Shown piece after piece: positions 28,551-40,318 of a stretch of DNA of 64,000 nucleotides. The notes beneath the pieces are model-generated. The model worked only from the letters and a program-made list of their open reading frames with translations, ran no database searches and was not told the origin of the DNA. Source of the stretch: Pantoea sp. A4. GTDB lineage: Bacteria > Pseudomonadota > Gammaproteobacteria > Enterobacterales > Enterobacteriaceae. Within the stretch, counting starts at the first letter, position 1, and every line of letters begins with the position of its first letter. Made by a program: the position numbers and the translations under genes. The stretch is taken from contig NZ_ALXE01000036.1 in assembly GCF_000295955.2 (NCBI RefSeq), positions 80,844 to 144,843 of the forward strand, written 5' to 3'.

Positions 28551-31205
28551 TCACACTTTATCGTTTGGATTAAGGGCTTCTGTCAACCGTTGTTGCAATA
28601 CCGCCTGCATTTTAGCGTCAAGTGCACGGCGTTCGCTATTTGCCAGAATAAACAAATCCTCTACGCGTTCACCGATGGTGCTGATCCGCGCGCCATGGAG
28701 CGAGACGCCTAAATCAGCGAACACTTCACCCACGCGAGCCAGCAAACCAGGCTGGTCTAACGCCACCAGTTCAAGGTAGCTACGTCTGTCAGTGTGACCA
28801 GGCAAGAAGTTCACTTCGGTGTCTACGCTGAAGTGTTTCAGACGTGAAGAGGCGCGGCGCGTGCGCGGCGGCACCCACTCGGTATGGGCAATAGATTGTT
28901 CCAGCGCCTGAATAATCATCAGATGGCGATCCGCCGCCAGTGGGCTGCCATCCGGCTCCAGCACAATAAACGTGTCCATTGCCATACCATCCCGGCTGGT
29001 AAAGATTTGCGCATCGTGCACGCTGAGATTACGCCGATCAAGTTCACCCGCAACGGCGGCAAACAGGTAGGGCCGGTCTGGGCTCCAGATGAAGATTTCC
29101 GTGCCGCCGCGCGTGGCTTGCGGGCTAACCAACACCAGCGGTTTATTCAGGTCATGATCCATCAGATGGCGTGCGTGCCACGCTAGCTGGTTCGGCGTGT
29201 GGCGCAGGAAATATTCGGCCCGGCAGCGTCGCCAGATTTCATTCAGGCGCTCTTCGTTGATGTTATCCATGCGCAACAGGGCCAGTGCCTGTAGGCGGTG
29301 ATGGCGGACGCGATCGCGCAGGTCTGGGCTGTTTTCCATACCGCGACGCAGCTGTTTTTCGGTGGCGAAGAACAGCTCGCGCAGCAGGCTCTGTTTCCAG
29401 CTGTTCCACAAGCTCTCATTGGTGGCGCAGATGTCGGCCACGGTTAAACACACCAGATAGCGCAGGCGGTTTTCGTTTTGCATCACTTCAGCAAACTGCT
29501 GAATTTCGGTCGGGTCCTGAATGTCGCGACGTTGTGCGGTGACAGACATTAACAGGTGATGACGTACCAGCCAGGCAACCAGTTGCATCTCGCGTGAGTT
29601 CAGCCCATGCAGCTCTGCGAATTCAATGGCATCTTGCGCGCCGAGAATGGAGTGATCGCCGTGGCGGCCCTTCGCAATATCGTGCAGCAGAGCAGCCATG
29701 AGCAGCAACTCTTGCTGGGGCAAGCGTGGCCAGAGCTCAACACACAGCGGGTGCATCGGGCGGGTGGCTTCATCCGCGAAGCTTTCCAGCTTTTGCAGTA
29801 CGCGGATGGTGTGTTCATCCACGGTGTAGGCATGGAACAGATCAAACTGCATCTGACCCACAATATGCCCCCACAGCGGGGTGTAAGCCCATAGCACGCT
29901 GTGACGGTGCATCGGCACCAGCGCACGGCGCACCGCACCCGGATGACGCAAAATCGCCATAAACAGCTGGCGCGCTTCCGGGATCTGACACAGCGGCTGC
30001 GCCAGGTGGCGACGCGCGAAGCGAAGGTGCCGTAGCGTTGTGGAGTAGATCCCGCTGATATTTTCGTTACGCACCATCACGTAGAACATGCGCAAAATTG
30101 ACTCTGGCTCGCGGACAAACAGCGTTTCATCGCGCAGGTCAATCAGGCTGCCACGTAGCTGGAACTCATCGTCCAGTGGACGTGGCTTTTCCGTGGTGGA
30201 GAGCGCCAGAATGGCCTCATCAAACAGCTGGAGCAGCATGTGATTCAGCTCGCCAATGCGGTGCGTAACGCGGTAGAAATCCTTCATCATACGTTCAACC
30301 GGCTCGTTGCCTTCGCCCTGGTATTTCAGGCGTTGTGCCACGGTCAGCTGGCGATCAAACAGCAGGCGGTTGTCATAGCGAGTGAGGGTGAGATGCAGCG
30401 CAAAACGGATACGCCAGAGAAAGAGCTGACACTCGTTCAGTTCATTACGCTCTGCTTCGGTCAGAAAGCCAAAACCCACCATCTCACTTAAGGTGGTGGC
30501 ACCAAAGTGCCGCCGCGCGACCCACTGCAGCATATGAATATCGCGCAGCCCGCCGGGGCTGCTTTTGATGTCCGGTTCCAGATTGTAGCTGGTGCCGTGA
30601 TAGCGCTGATGGCGTTCATTTTGCTCATCAATTTTTGCGGCAAAGAACTGGGCTGAAGGCCAGAAGCCATCGCTGAAGACGTTTTTCTGCATCTCAAGGA
30701 ACAGCGCAACATCCCCGCTTAACATGCGGGACTCCACCAGGTTGGTGGCGATGGTGAGGTCAGAGAGGCCTTCCAGCAGGCACTCTTCGAGCGTACGTAC
30801 GCTGTGGCCCACTTCCAGTTTGAGATCCCACATCAGGGTTAACAGGGCACTGGTCTGCGCTGCGGCTTGCTCATCCAGTGGTGTGCGGCTGAGGATCAGA
30901 ATATCGATATCCGACAGGGGGTGTAGCTCGCCTCGGCCATAACCGCCTACCGCGACCAGCGTAATCGCAGGCAGGGTATCGAAGCCAAAAAAGCGCCACA
31001 GGCGGCGTAACAGGCGGTCAATATAGCGGGTACGAGCAGCGATGAGATTTTCCACGGGCTCACCCGCATCAAACGCGGTGGCCAGCAGATGGTTGAAGTG
31101 TTCCAGCCGCTGTTTGAGCTGATCCCGTGTCAGGCTGTCATCATCCCAGTGGGCCGCAGAGTCTTTTAACCCTTTTCTTACTTCATCAGTGAGGATCGCG
31201 CTCAT
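28551..31205 (-). CDS. glnD: Bifunctional uridylyltransferase/uridylyl-removing enzyme GlnD
   Basis: Glutamine sensor that uridylylates or de-uridylylates PII proteins and so controls nitrogen assimilation. Domains in order: nucleotidyltransferase ([19 protein letters not shown] near 85-103), a helical domain, an HD uridylyl-removing domain ([12 protein letters not shown]), and two C-terminal ACT domains ([31 protein letters not shown]). Length 884 (E. coli 890). It lies between map and dapD, all on the minus strand. Confidence 0.96.
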   Translation of the reverse strand: MSAILTDEVRKGLKDSAAHWDDDSLTRDQLKQRLEHFNHLLATAFDAGEPVENLIAARTRYIDRLLRRLWRFFGFDTLPAITLVAVGGYGRGELHPLSDIDILILSRTPLDEQAAAQTSALLTLMWDLKLEVGHSVRTLEECLLEGLSDLTIATNLVESRMLSGDVALFLEMQKNVFSDGFWPSAQFFAAKIDEQNERHQRYHGTSYNLEPDIKSSPGGLRDIHMLQWVARRHFGATTLSEMVGFGFLTEAERNELNECQLFLWRIRFALHLTLTRYDNRLLFDRQLTVAQRLKYQGEGNEPVERMMKDFYRVTHRIGELNHMLLQLFDEAILALSTTEKPRPLDDEFQLRGSLIDLRDETLFVREPESILRMFYVMVRNENISGIYSTTLRHLRFARRHLAQPLCQIPEARQLFMAILRHPGAVRRALVPMHRHSVLWAYTPLWGHIVGQMQFDLFHAYTVDEHTIRVLQKLESFADEATRPMHPLCVELWPRLPQQELLLMAALLHDIAKGRHGDHSILGAQDAIEFAELHGLNSREMQLVAWLVRHHLLMSVTAQRRDIQDPTEIQQFAEVMQNENRLRYLVCLTVADICATNESLWNSWKQSLLRELFFATEKQLRRGMENSPDLRDRVRHHRLQALALLRMDNINEERLNEIWRRCRAEYFLRHTPNQLAWHARHLMDHDLNKPLVLVSPQATRGGTEIFIWSPDRPYLFAAVAGELDRRNLSVHDAQIFTSRDGMAMDTFIVLEPDGSPLAADRHLMIIQALEQSIAHTEWVPPRTRRASSRLKHFSVDTEVNFLPGHTDRRSYLELVALDQPGLLARVGEVFADLGVSLHGARISTIGERVEDLFILANSERRALDAKMQAVLQQRLTEALNPNDKV

Positions 31206-31230
31206 TCAGTATTCCTGGTCAAATGACATA

Positions 31231-31257
31231 AAAAAACCGGCTCGCGGCCGGCTTTTA
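31231..31257 (-). terminator. Terminator between map and glnD
   Basis: On the minus strand AAAAG-CCGGC, loop CGCGA, GCCGG then seven T. It ends map transcription ahead of glnD. Confidence 0.7.
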
Positions 31258-31273
31258 GTTAATCAGGAGAAGA

Positions 31274-32068
31274 TCACCCCTCGTTGACTAACACTCTTTC
31301 GATGGTGTCGTCGCTGCGCAGGGTGAGGATCTCACAGCCGTTATCAGTCACCACAATAGTATGCTCGTATTGCGCCGACAAGCTGCGATCCTTGGTTTTC
31401 ACCGTCCAGCCATCCTTCATGGTACGGATGCGGTAATCACCGGCATTGACCATTGGCTCTACGGTAAACGTCATGCCCGCCTGCAGCACGACGCCGCCAT
31501 CATCGGTGTCGTAGTGCAGAACCTGTGGCTCTTCGTGGAAACCTTTACCAATGCCGTGGCCACAGTATTCGCGCACCACAGAGAAGTTCTGTGCTTCAAC
31601 GAATTGCTGAATGGCGCGACCCAGTTCACGCAGGCGGATGCCTGGCTTCACCAGACGCAGTGACAGATAAAGACTCTCTTGAGTAATGCGGCAGAGGCGC
31701 TCACCCAGAATGGTCGGTTTACCCACGATGAACATTTTTGACGTGTCGCCGTGGTATTCGTCTTTAATCACGGTGACATCAATGTTGACGATATCGCCAT
31801 CTTTTAACAGACGGTCATCACTTGGGATGCCGTGACAGACCACTTCATTGATAGAGATACAAACGGATTTCGGGAAGCCGTGATAGCCCAGGCAAGCAGA
31901 GATGGCTTGCTGCTGCTGAGTAATGTGCTCATGGCACAGGCGATCCAGCTCGGCGGTGGAAATGCCAGGCTTAACGTGTGGAGCGATCATCTCCAGCACT
32001 TCGGCCGCCAGGCGGCCAGCCACGCGCATTTTTTCGATTTCTTCAGGGGTCTTGAGTGAGATTGCCAT
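31274..32068 (-). CDS. map: Methionine aminopeptidase type I
   Basis: Removes the N-terminal methionine from new proteins. The five metal ligands are in NIDVTVI, GDTSKMF, EYCGHGIG, TVEPMVN and QYEHTIVV. ATG 32068 gives 264 residues beginning MAISLKTPEEIEK, the E. coli length; ATGs three and eleven codons upstream exist but do not match the family. It is divergent from rpsB. Confidence 0.96.
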   Translation of the reverse strand: MAISLKTPEEIEKMRVAGRLAAEVLEMIAPHVKPGISTAELDRLCHEHITQQQQAISACLGYHGFPKSVCISINEVVCHGIPSDDRLLKDGDIVNIDVTVIKDEYHGDTSKMFIVGKPTILGERLCRITQESLYLSLRLVKPGIRLRELGRAIQQFVEAQNFSVVREYCGHGIGKGFHEEPQVLHYDTDDGGVVLQAGMTFTVEPMVNAGDYRIRTMKDGWTVKTKDRSLSAQYEHTIVVTDNGCEILTLRSDDTIERVLVNEG

Positions 32069-32185
32069 TAAATTCATCCGCAGTGCCGCTTTTTTGGGCA
32101 ATAATTAATGCTGTGCTGTTATGTTAGCAGTCTGAAAAAGGGCTGCCAAACAGTTCACAGCCTGCGGACGTCAGGTGAACAATGA

Positions 32186-32215
32186 TTGGCGTATTACTGC
32201 TCATTATGGTATAAA
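32186..32215 (+). promoter_or_regulatory. Candidate rpsB promoter
   Basis: TTGGCG (-35), 18-base spacer, TATAAA (-10), followed by a GC-rich start region GCGCGCC typical of stringently controlled promoters. Confidence 0.6.
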
Positions 32216-33151
<936 letters not shown>

Positions 33152-33199
33152 TAAGGTTTGCTCTTTCTGAGAGCCCTTAGACTTCAGATGTGATCTGCT

Positions 33200-33225
33200 A
33201 AGGGGCCGCGAAGGCCCCTTTATTT
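33200..33225 (+). terminator. Partial terminator/attenuator between rpsB and tsf
   Basis: Stem AAGGGGCC / GGCCCCTT, loop GCGAA, followed by TATTTT. In E. coli a leaky site here sets the ratio of rpsB to tsf; read-through is inferred. Confidence 0.7.
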
Positions 33226-33330
33226 TATCTCACCCTGTCACGCGGGCTGTGGTTCGCGGGGCAGAGTAAATTTTCCGCAACAAGTTTCTGACAGTGTGAA
33301 TACACCCAGAGACGAATCGAGGATTATGGA

Positions 33331-34182
33331 ATGGCTGAAATTACCGCAGCACTGGTAAAAGAACTGCGTGAGCGTACTGGCGCAGGCATGATGGACTGCA
33401 AAAAAGCGCTGACTGAAGCGAGCGGCGACATCGAGCTGGCAATTGAGAACATGCGTAAATCTGGCGCAATCAAAGCCGCTAAGAAAGCAGGCAACGTTGC
33501 TGCTGATGGCGTGATCAAAACCAAAATCGTTGACGGTTATGGCGTGATTCTGGAAGTAAACTGCCAGACTGACTTCGTAGCAAAAGATGGCGGTTTCCAG
33601 GCGTTTGCTGACAAAGTTCTGGATGCAGCAACTGCTGGCAAAATCACCGACGTTGAAGTTCTGAAAGCGCAGTTCGAAGAAGAGCGCGTTGCACTGGTTG
33701 CTAAAATCGGTGAGAACATCAACATCCGTCGTGTTGCTCTCCTGGAAGGTGCAGAGCTGAACTCTTACCAGCACGGCGCACGTATCGGCGTTCTGGTTTC
33801 TACCACTGGTGCTAACGAAGAACTGAGCAAGCAAGTTGCAATGCACGTTGCTGCAAGCAAGCCAGAATTCGTTAAGCCAGAAGACGTTTCTGCAGACGTG
33901 GTAGCGAAAGAGTACCAGATCCAGCTGGACATCGCGATCGAGTCAGGCAAGCCTAAAGAAATCGCTGAGAAAATGGTTGAAGGCCGTATGAAGAAATTCA
34001 CCGGCGAAGTTTCTCTGACTGGTCAGGCTTTCGTTATCGATCCTGCTAAAACCGTTGGTCAGGCTCTGAAAGAGCAGGGCGCAGACGTGATTAACTTCAT
34101 CCGCTTCGAAGTGGGTGAAGGCATTGAGAAAGTTGAAGCTGACTTCGCAGCAGAAGTTGCTGCAATGTCTAAGCAGTCTTAA
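33331..34182 (+). CDS. tsf: Translation elongation factor Ts
   Basis: Nucleotide-exchange factor that recycles EF-Tu. The N-terminal UBA-like domain ([16 protein letters not shown]) and the core motif [11 protein letters not shown], which contains the conserved TDFV contact with EF-Tu, are present. Length 283 equals E. coli. Confidence 0.98.
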   Translation: MAEITAALVKELRERTGAGMMDCKKALTEASGDIELAIENMRKSGAIKAAKKAGNVAADGVIKTKIVDGYGVILEVNCQTDFVAKDGGFQAFADKVLDAATAGKITDVEVLKAQFEEERVALVAKIGENINIRRVALLEGAELNSYQHGARIGVLVSTTGANEELSKQVAMHVAASKPEFVKPEDVSADVVAKEYQIQLDIAIESGKPKEIAEKMVEGRMKKFTGEVSLTGQAFVIDPAKTVGQALKEQGADVINFIRFEVGEGIEKVEADFAAEVAAMSKQS

Positions 34183-34190
34183 TGCTCTGA

Positions 34191-34218
34191 AAGAACCGCC
34201 AGAAGGCGGTTCTTTTTT
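34191..34218 (+). terminator. Strong terminator of rpsB-tsf
   Basis: Ten-base stem AAGAACCGCC / GGCGGTTCTT with loop AGAA and a T run. Confidence 0.93.
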
Positions 34219-34348
34219 GTCTGTGGTTGGCTCCAGCCAATTATCAGATTTTTTTCAGTCTCCTCCCACTAGCAATTCCGTTGCACTAAGTGGATGATTG
34301 ACCAGATTTATTGCTCCTATTCATCATATCTTCCAGGAAGAATCGACC

Positions 34349-35074
34349 ATGGCGACCAACGCGAAACCTGTTTATCAACGTATCCTGTTAAAACTGAGTG
34401 GCGAAGCCCTTCAAGGCGCTGAAGGTTTTGGCATTGACGCAAGCGTATTAGACCGTATGGCGCAGGAGGTCAAAGAGCTGGTTGAATTGGGTATTCAGGT
34501 TGGCGTAGTGATCGGTGGGGGCAACCTGTTCCGTGGCGCAGGCCTGGCGCAGGCCGGTATGAACCGCGTAGTAGGCGACCACATGGGGATGCTGGCAACC
34601 GTGATGAACGGCCTGGCAATGCGTGATGCACTGCACCGCGCCTATGTGAATGCACGCCTGATGTCCGCAATCCCATTAAACGGCGTTTGTGACAACTACA
34701 GCTGGGCTGAAGCGATCAGCTTGCTGCGTAACAACCGCGTCGTGATTTTCTCCGCAGGTACGGGTAACCCGTTCTTTACTACTGATTCTGCTGCATGTTT
34801 GCGCGGCATCGAAATCGAAGCGGATGTGGTGCTGAAAGCCACTAAAGTTGACGGCGTCTATTCTGCCGATCCAGTGAAAAATCCGGATGCAACCCTGTAC
34901 GATCAACTGACTTATGCTGAAGTGCTCGAACGTGAGCTGAAAGTGATGGATCTGGCGGCGTTTACACTGGCTCGTGACCATCAACTGCCGATTCGCGTCT
35001 TCAACATGAACAAGCCTGGCGCACTGCGTCGCGTAGTGATGGGTGAAAAAGAAGGCACTCTGATTACGCATTAA
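34349..35074 (+). CDS. pyrH: UMP kinase
   Basis: Phosphorylates UMP to UDP; hexameric, activated by GTP and inhibited by UTP in E. coli. Amino-acid-kinase motifs: [42 protein letters not shown] 34349 with AGGAAG ahead gives 241 residues, the E. coli length; an upstream in-frame ATG would add 17 unrelated residues. Confidence 0.97.
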   Translation: MATNAKPVYQRILLKLSGEALQGAEGFGIDASVLDRMAQEVKELVELGIQVGVVIGGGNLFRGAGLAQAGMNRVVGDHMGMLATVMNGLAMRDALHRAYVNARLMSAIPLNGVCDNYSWAEAISLLRNNRVVIFSAGTGNPFFTTDSAACLRGIEIEADVVLKATKVDGVYSADPVKNPDATLYDQLTYAEVLERELKVMDLAAFTLARDHQLPIRVFNMNKPGALRRVVMGEKEGTLITH

Positions 35075-35110
35075 TACCCGCCACAGCATAAAATAGGGTA
35101 TATTCTGGGG

Positions 35111-35183
35111 GCGTTGCGCACAGGCACAACGCACCGTTCAGGATGATCGATAGCTATCGATACCGCTTCCGGCACGGCCGGAA
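35111..35183 (+). promoter_or_regulatory. Structured leader between pyrH and frr
   Basis: Three successive inverted repeats: GCGTTG...CAACGC (35111-35132), a perfect 16-base palindrome ATCGATAGCTATCGAT (35146-35161), and TTCCGGC-ACG-GCCGGAA (35167-35183). The frr GTG follows at 35218. A role in frr expression is inferred. Confidence 0.45.
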
Positions 35184-35217
35184 ATGGCCAGGTCAAACCG
35201 AATCCAAGGGTTTCAAC

Positions 35218-35775
35218 GTGATTAACGATATTACAAAAGATGCTTATGTACGCATGGAAAAATGCGTAGAAGCGTTCAAAAATACCATCAGCAAAGTGCG
35301 CACTGGTCGTGCTTCGCCTGCTTTACTCGACGGCATTGTGGTTTCTTACTACGGCACGCCAACCCCACTGCGTCAGTTGGCGTCAGTGACGGTTGAAGAT
35401 TCACGTACACTGAAAATCAACGTGTTTGATCGCTCTCTGAGCGCCGCCGTTGAGAAAGCTATCATGGCTTCTGACCTCGGTCTGAACCCAAGCTCAGCCG
35501 GTACTGACATTCGTGTTCCGCTGCCAGCACTGACCGAAGAACGTCGTAAAGACCTGACCAAAATTGTTCGTGCAGATGCCGAGCAGGGTCGTGTCTCTGT
35601 GCGTAACGTTCGTCGTGATGCTAACGACAAGATCAAAGCGCTGCTGAAAGATAAAGAGATCAGCGAAGACGACGAACGTCGTGCGCAAGATGATATCCAG
35701 AAAAAAACCGATGCTTACATCAAACTGATTGATGCTGCATTGGCTGAGAAAGAGAAGGAACTGATGGATTTCTAA
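35218..35775 (+). CDS. frr: Ribosome recycling factor
   Basis: Splits the post-termination ribosome with EF-G. Three-helix-bundle sequence motifs include [29 protein letters not shown] and [13 protein letters not shown]. The start is GTG 35218 with AAGGG ahead, giving 185 residues, the E. coli length and start codon. An ATG at 35143 would add a 25-residue leader encoded by the hairpin region and was rejected. Confidence 0.97.
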   Translation: MINDITKDAYVRMEKCVEAFKNTISKVRTGRASPALLDGIVVSYYGTPTPLRQLASVTVEDSRTLKINVFDRSLSAAVEKAIMASDLGLNPSSAGTDIRVPLPALTEERRKDLTKIVRADAEQGRVSVRNVRRDANDKIKALLKDKEISEDDERRAQDDIQKKTDAYIKLIDAALAEKEKELMDF

Positions 35776-35899
35776 TCCCGTCAGGTTCTGCCCAAAACGC
35801 CGTACAGAAAGCTGTTCATAAGAATGTGCTCTCTTGCGGCGTTTTACATTGTGCCTGACTGCAAAAAAGGCCTGTTTTTCCCCCTACATGGATAGCCAC

Positions 35900-37102
35900 A
35901 TGAAGCGACTCACAATCCTCGGCTCAACCGGTTCTATCGGTGTCAGCACCCTTTCGGTAGTCAGCCAGAATCCCCATCTTTACCAGGTTGTCGCTTTGGT
36001 CGCCGGGCAAAACGTTGCGGTGATGGCTGAACAGTGTCTGGCCTTTAAGCCACGCTACGCATCAATGGCGGATGAAGCCTCTGCTGTGGCTCTGCGTGAA
36101 CGACTGAGAGCACTCAATCTTGATACTGAAGTGCTCTCCGGCGTTCAGGCCGCTTGCGAGTTGGCAGCCCTGGATGACGTCGATCAGGTAATGGCGGCGA
36201 TTGTTGGTGCTTCGGGTCTGTTGCCGACACTGGCGGCGATCCGCGCGGGTAAAACCGTGCTATTGGCGAATAAAGAATCACTGGTCACTTGCGGCCGTTT
36301 ATTTATGGAAGCCGTGCAACAGCACCAGGCCCAGTTGTTACCGGTTGATAGCGAACATAACGCGATTTTTCAGAGTTTACCGGCTTCCATCCAGCATCAG
36401 TTAGGTTACGCTGACCTGCGAGATAACGGCATAGAGTCGGTTATCCTTACGGGATCGGGTGGCCCTTTTCGTGACACGCCACTGCAGGATTTAGCGGCGA
36501 TGTCACCGGATCAAGCTTGTGCGCATCCGAACTGGTCAATGGGGCGTAAAATCTCCGTTGATTCGGCCACCATGATGAATAAAGGTCTCGAATACATTGA
36601 AGCCCGCTGGCTGTTTAACGCCAGTGCAGCACAGATGGAAGTCATATTGCATCCGCAATCGGTCATCCACTCTATGGTGCGCTACTGCGATGGCAGTGTA
36701 CTGGCGCAGCTAGGCTCACCCGATATGCGAACGCCGATAGCCCACAGCATGGCATGGCCTCAGCGCATTCAGGCTGGCGTGACACCACTGGACTTCACGC
36801 GAATGGCCTCTCTGACCTTCGCGGAGCCGGATTTTTCACGCTATCCCTGCCTGAAGCTGGCGATTGATGCCTGTGCCACAGGGCAGGTGGCGACCACCAC
36901 CCTGAATGCAGCCAATGAAATTGCAGTGGCTGCCTTCCTCAACCATCAGATCCGGTTCACGGATATTGCCGCCCTGAACAGTGAGGTGCTGGCGAAAGTG
37001 GTGTCTGCGGAGCCGGAGTCGGTGGAAGCCGTGATTGAAATTGACCGTCAGGCTCGAATGGCGGCAGAGGCGTTGCTGCCGCGATTTTCGCTGGTAGGGT
37101 AG
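35900..37102 (+). CDS. dxr: 1-deoxy-D-xylulose 5-phosphate reductoisomerase
   Basis: Second enzyme of the methylerythritol phosphate route to isoprenoids; target of fosmidomycin. NADPH-binding GSTGSIG is near residue 8-14, and the metal and substrate motifs are [11 protein letters not shown] and [20 protein letters not shown] 35900 gives 400 residues (E. coli 398); ATG 35888 adds four residues and is possible. Its product feeds UppS two genes on. Confidence 0.96.
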   Translation: MKRLTILGSTGSIGVSTLSVVSQNPHLYQVVALVAGQNVAVMAEQCLAFKPRYASMADEASAVALRERLRALNLDTEVLSGVQAACELAALDDVDQVMAAIVGASGLLPTLAAIRAGKTVLLANKESLVTCGRLFMEAVQQHQAQLLPVDSEHNAIFQSLPASIQHQLGYADLRDNGIESVILTGSGGPFRDTPLQDLAAMSPDQACAHPNWSMGRKISVDSATMMNKGLEYIEARWLFNASAAQMEVILHPQSVIHSMVRYCDGSVLAQLGSPDMRTPIAHSMAWPQRIQAGVTPLDFTRMASLTFAEPDFSRYPCLKLAIDACATGQVATTTLNAANEIAVAAFLNHQIRFTDIAALNSEVLAKVVSAEPESVEAVIEIDRQARMAAEALLPRFSLVG

Positions 37103-37276
37103 GCGCACGCCCCTGCTATTTGTTCGATTCGGGTGATAATGGTATAGTCGCTGGCTCTCATTTGATGGCGTAGCACCGGATAGGGTGGGTGCCGTGGGGT
37201 TGTTGTCGGGATGTTTACCAGGCGCAATGTATTCAGAAACCACAGTATTTCTGATGAAAGGAATTGATAACGCGTT

Positions 37277-38029
37277 ATGTCGTCCAACAATCACAACAAA
37301 ACTGATGACCTGCACGGAAGTGGACCGCGTCATGTGGCCATCATTATGGATGGCAACGGCCGCTGGGCAAAAAACCGGGGCAAACTGCGTATTTCTGGGC
37401 ATCGCGCGGGCGTTAAAGCTGTGCGTCGCGCGGTCAGCTTCGCGGTAAGCAATAATCTTGAGGCGCTCACGCTCTATGCGTTCAGCAGTGAAAACTGGAG
37501 CCGCCCGTCTCAGGAAGTCTCAGCGCTGATGGAGCTGTTTGTCTGGGCGCTCGACAGTGAAGTAAAGAACCTGCATAAACATAACGTTCGTTTGCGAGTT
37601 ATCGGGGATACCAGCCGTTTTAATACGCGTATCCAGGAGCGGATTCGCCGCTCTGAAGAGTTAACTCAGCAAAACAATGGACTGACACTCAACATCGCTG
37701 CTAATTACGGCGGTCGTTGGGATATTATCCAGGGTGCCAAAAAACTGGCGGAGCAGGTACAGGAAGGGTTACTGCGTCCTGACCAGATCACGGAAGAACA
37801 TCTGGCTCCGCATCTCTGCATGCAGGAGCTGGCGCCAGTGGATTTAGTAATAAGGACCGGGGGAGAGCATCGGATCAGTAATTTCCTGCTGTGGCAAATA
37901 GCCTATGCGGAGTTTTACTTCAGCGATGTTCTCTGGCCTGATTTTGATGAACATGTTTTTGAAGGTGCAATAAATGCATTCTCTCTGCGGGAGCGCCGTT
38001 ATGGTGGCGCAGCGCCTGGCGGTGCCTGA
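37277..38029 (+). CDS. uppS: Undecaprenyl diphosphate synthase
   Basis: Builds the C55 lipid carrier for peptidoglycan and surface polysaccharides. The catalytic Asp25 lies in AIIMDGNGRWA; also GHRAGVKAVRR, LYAFSSENW, and RTGGEHRISNFLLWQ. Length 250 (E. coli 253). The 174-base gap before it holds no gene; I see an AAAGGAA site 13 bases ahead of the ATG, which is far. Confidence 0.96.
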   Translation: MSSNNHNKTDDLHGSGPRHVAIIMDGNGRWAKNRGKLRISGHRAGVKAVRRAVSFAVSNNLEALTLYAFSSENWSRPSQEVSALMELFVWALDSEVKNLHKHNVRLRVIGDTSRFNTRIQERIRRSEELTQQNNGLTLNIAANYGGRWDIIQGAKKLAEQVQEGLLRPDQITEEHLAPHLCMQELAPVDLVIRTGGEHRISNFLLWQIAYAEFYFSDVLWPDFDEHVFEGAINAFSLRERRYGGAAPGGA

Positions 38030-38047
38030 GCATACTGGGGGTAACCT

Positions 38048-38905
38048 TTGCTGAAGTCTCGTTTGATTACCGCGTTGATTCTTATTCCGCTGGTGATCGC
38101 CGCGCTGTTTTGGTTACCCATTGTTGGCTTTGCGATTACAACCATTATCATCTGTATGCTTGCCGCCTGGGAATGGGGGCAACTGGCCGGATTAGCCACG
38201 CGTCAGCAGCGTATCTGGCTGGCACTGTTGTGTGGTCTGCTTTTGGCTGGGATGCTGTTTATGCTCCCTCCTTATCAGCGTGATGTGCATTTGCCTCAGG
38301 TCGCTATGTCGCTGTGGGCTTCACTGGCCTGGTGGATTGCAGCTCTGCTGTTAGTACTCACTTACCCTTCATCTGCGGCGCTGTGGCGGCATTCCCGTCC
38401 GTTACGTCTGCTGTTCGGCATTCTTACGTTGGTGCCGTTTTTCTGGGGCATGATTGCCCTGCGTCAGTATCACTATGACATCGACCACTTTGCGGGTGCA
38501 TGGTGGCTGTTGTTCGTTATGTTCCTGGTCTGGGGTGCAGATTCCGGCGCCTATATGTTTGGCAAGCTGTTTGGCAAACATAAGCTGGCACCGAAAGTGT
38601 CACCGGGTAAAACCTGGGAAGGCTTCCTTGGCGGGTTACTCTCTTCGGCACTGATTGCCTGGTTATTCGCCCTGTTTGCGCCGTTGACGATTGCCGCGAC
38701 GACGCTGGTGATTTGCGCTGTAATTGCCGCTCTGGCCTCTGTGCTGGGCGATTTGACAGAAAGCATGTTCAAGCGTGAAGCGGGTATTAAGGACAGTGGT
38801 CATTTAATTCCTGGTCACGGTGGCATTCTCGATCGTATTGATAGCCTGACGGCTGCTGTGCCGGTGTTTGCCTGCCTGCTGTTGCTGGTCTTCCATACTC
38901 TCTAA
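38048..38905 (+). CDS. cdsA: Phosphatidate cytidylyltransferase
   Basis: Makes CDP-diacylglycerol, the precursor of all phospholipids, in the inner membrane. About eight hydrophobic helices; the family signature is near the C-terminus (KREAGIKDSGHLIPGHGG, ILDRIDS). The start is TTG 38048 after GGGGGT, giving MLKSRLITALILIP, as in E. coli CdsA, with 285 residues. Confidence 0.95.
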   Translation: MLKSRLITALILIPLVIAALFWLPIVGFAITTIIICMLAAWEWGQLAGLATRQQRIWLALLCGLLLAGMLFMLPPYQRDVHLPQVAMSLWASLAWWIAALLLVLTYPSSAALWRHSRPLRLLFGILTLVPFFWGMIALRQYHYDIDHFAGAWWLLFVMFLVWGADSGAYMFGKLFGKHKLAPKVSPGKTWEGFLGGLLSSALIAWLFALFAPLTIAATTLVICAVIAALASVLGDLTESMFKREAGIKDSGHLIPGHGGILDRIDSLTAAVPVFACLLLLVFHTL

Positions 38906-38917
38906 GGACAGGCGAAT

Positions 38918-40267
38918 ATGTTGAACATACTCTGGAGTTTTGCGGCCTTTATCATTGCACTGGGCGTGTTGATCACCGTGCATGAGTTTGGTCATTTTTG
39001 GGTGGCACGCCGCTGTGGTATTCGTGTTGAGCGCTTTTCGATTGGGTTCGGCAAAGCGTTATGGCAGCGCCGTGACAAGCAAGGCACCGAGTATGTTATT
39101 GCCCTGATTCCCCTTGGCGGCTACGTCAAAATGCTGGATGAACGCGTCGAAAGCGTTCCGGCAGAGCTGCGTCATCAAGCCTTCAACAATAAACCTGTCT
39201 GGCAGCGCGCTTCTGTGATTGCGGCGGGCCCCATCGCTAATTTCATTTTTGCTATTTTTGCCTATTGGGTGGTGTTCATCCACGGTGTGCCGGGTGTTCG
39301 CCCGGTTATTGCTGAAATTAGCGGCGGATCTATCGCAGCGGAAGCGCAAATTACGTCCGGGATGGAACTTAAAGCCGTAGATGGTATCGAAACGCCTGAT
39401 TGGGATGCAGTGCGAATGGCGCTGATTGGTAAAATCGGTGACACTTCGACCACGGTTACGGTGGCGCAGTTTGGTGAAAGCGCAACCCAGCAAAAGACAC
39501 TGGATCTCCGTCACTGGCAGTTTGAGCCAGATAAGCAGGACCCCGTAACGTCACTGGGCATGCGTCCTCGTGGCCCGCAAATTGAAACGACACTGGCGGA
39601 AGTGCAAGCTAACTCACCTGCCAGTAAAGCCGGTTTGCAAGCGGGCGACAGGATCGTTAAAGTCGATGGTCAGTCTTTAACGCAGTGGCAGGATTTTGTT
39701 ACTCAGGTGCGTGACAGTGCCGGTAAGAACATGGCGCTGGAGGTGGATCGTAAAGGGGAGTCGTTGCAGCTAACGATGACGCCAGAAGCGAACGCCAAAG
39801 CACATAACACAGGTTTCGCTGGGGTAATCCCTCGGGTGATTCCTCTGCCAGAAGAGTACAAAACGGTCAGGCAGTATGGCGCGTTCTCCGCTATTGGCGA
39901 AGCAACGGCGAAAACCTGGCAACTGATGAAGTTGACAGTCACCATGCTGGGCAAGTTAATCACAGGCGATGTAAAGCTGAACAACCTGAGTGGGCCAATT
40001 TCGATTGCGCAAGGTGCCGGGATGTCAGCAGAGTATGGGTTGATTTATTACCTGATGTTCCTGGCGTTGATTAGCGTCAATCTGGGCATCATCAACCTGT
40101 TCCCATTGCCGGTATTAGATGGTGGGCACTTACTGTTCCTGGCGATCGAAAAGATCAAAGGCGGACCGGTGTCCGAACGAGTTCAGGACTTCAGTTATCG
40201 CATTGGTTCGGTTTTGCTGGTGCTGTTAATGGGGCTTGCACTTTTCAATGATTTCTCACGTCTGTAA
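38918..40267 (+). CDS. rseP: Intramembrane zinc protease RseP
   Basis: Site-2 protease that cuts RseA within the membrane and releases sigma-E. Zinc motif HEFGH at 22-26 in the first helix; the third ligand lies in LPVLDGGHL near 400. Two PDZ domains occupy the periplasmic middle. Length 449 (E. coli 450). It lies between cdsA and bamA, as in E. coli. Confidence 0.97.
   Translation: MLNILWSFAAFIIALGVLITVHEFGHFWVARRCGIRVERFSIGFGKALWQRRDKQGTEYVIALIPLGGYVKMLDERVESVPAELRHQAFNNKPVWQRASVIAAGPIANFIFAIFAYWVVFIHGVPGVRPVIAEISGGSIAAEAQITSGMELKAVDGIETPDWDAVRMALIGKIGDTSTTVTVAQFGESATQQKTLDLRHWQFEPDKQDPVTSLGMRPRGPQIETTLAEVQANSPASKAGLQAGDRIVKVDGQSLTQWQDFVTQVRDSAGKNMALEVDRKGESLQLTMTPEANAKAHNTGFAGVIPRVIPLPEEYKTVRQYGAFSAIGEATAKTWQLMKLTVTMLGKLITGDVKLNNLSGPISIAQGAGMSAEYGLIYYLMFLALISVNLGIINLFPLPVLDGGHLLFLAIEKIKGGPVSERVQDFSYRIGSVLLVLLMGLALFNDFSRL
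39364..39392 (+). promoter_or_regulatory. Candidate sigma-E promoter inside rseP
   Basis: GGAACTT at 39364-39370, 16-base spacer, TCGAAA at 39387-39392, in the plus direction and about 930 bases before bamA. It would add sigma-E control to bamA-skp-lpx. The match lies in coding sequence and could be chance. Confidence 0.4.
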
Positions 40268-40318
40268 CAGCGGGAAAGCGGACAGACGCGGGATGTGTTA
40301 GGAAAACGCATAATAACG

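Noticed and set aside
35143..35217. N-terminal extension of frr
   Set aside because: Encoded by palindromes and lacking similarity to ribosome recycling factors; GTG 35218 has the proper site and length.
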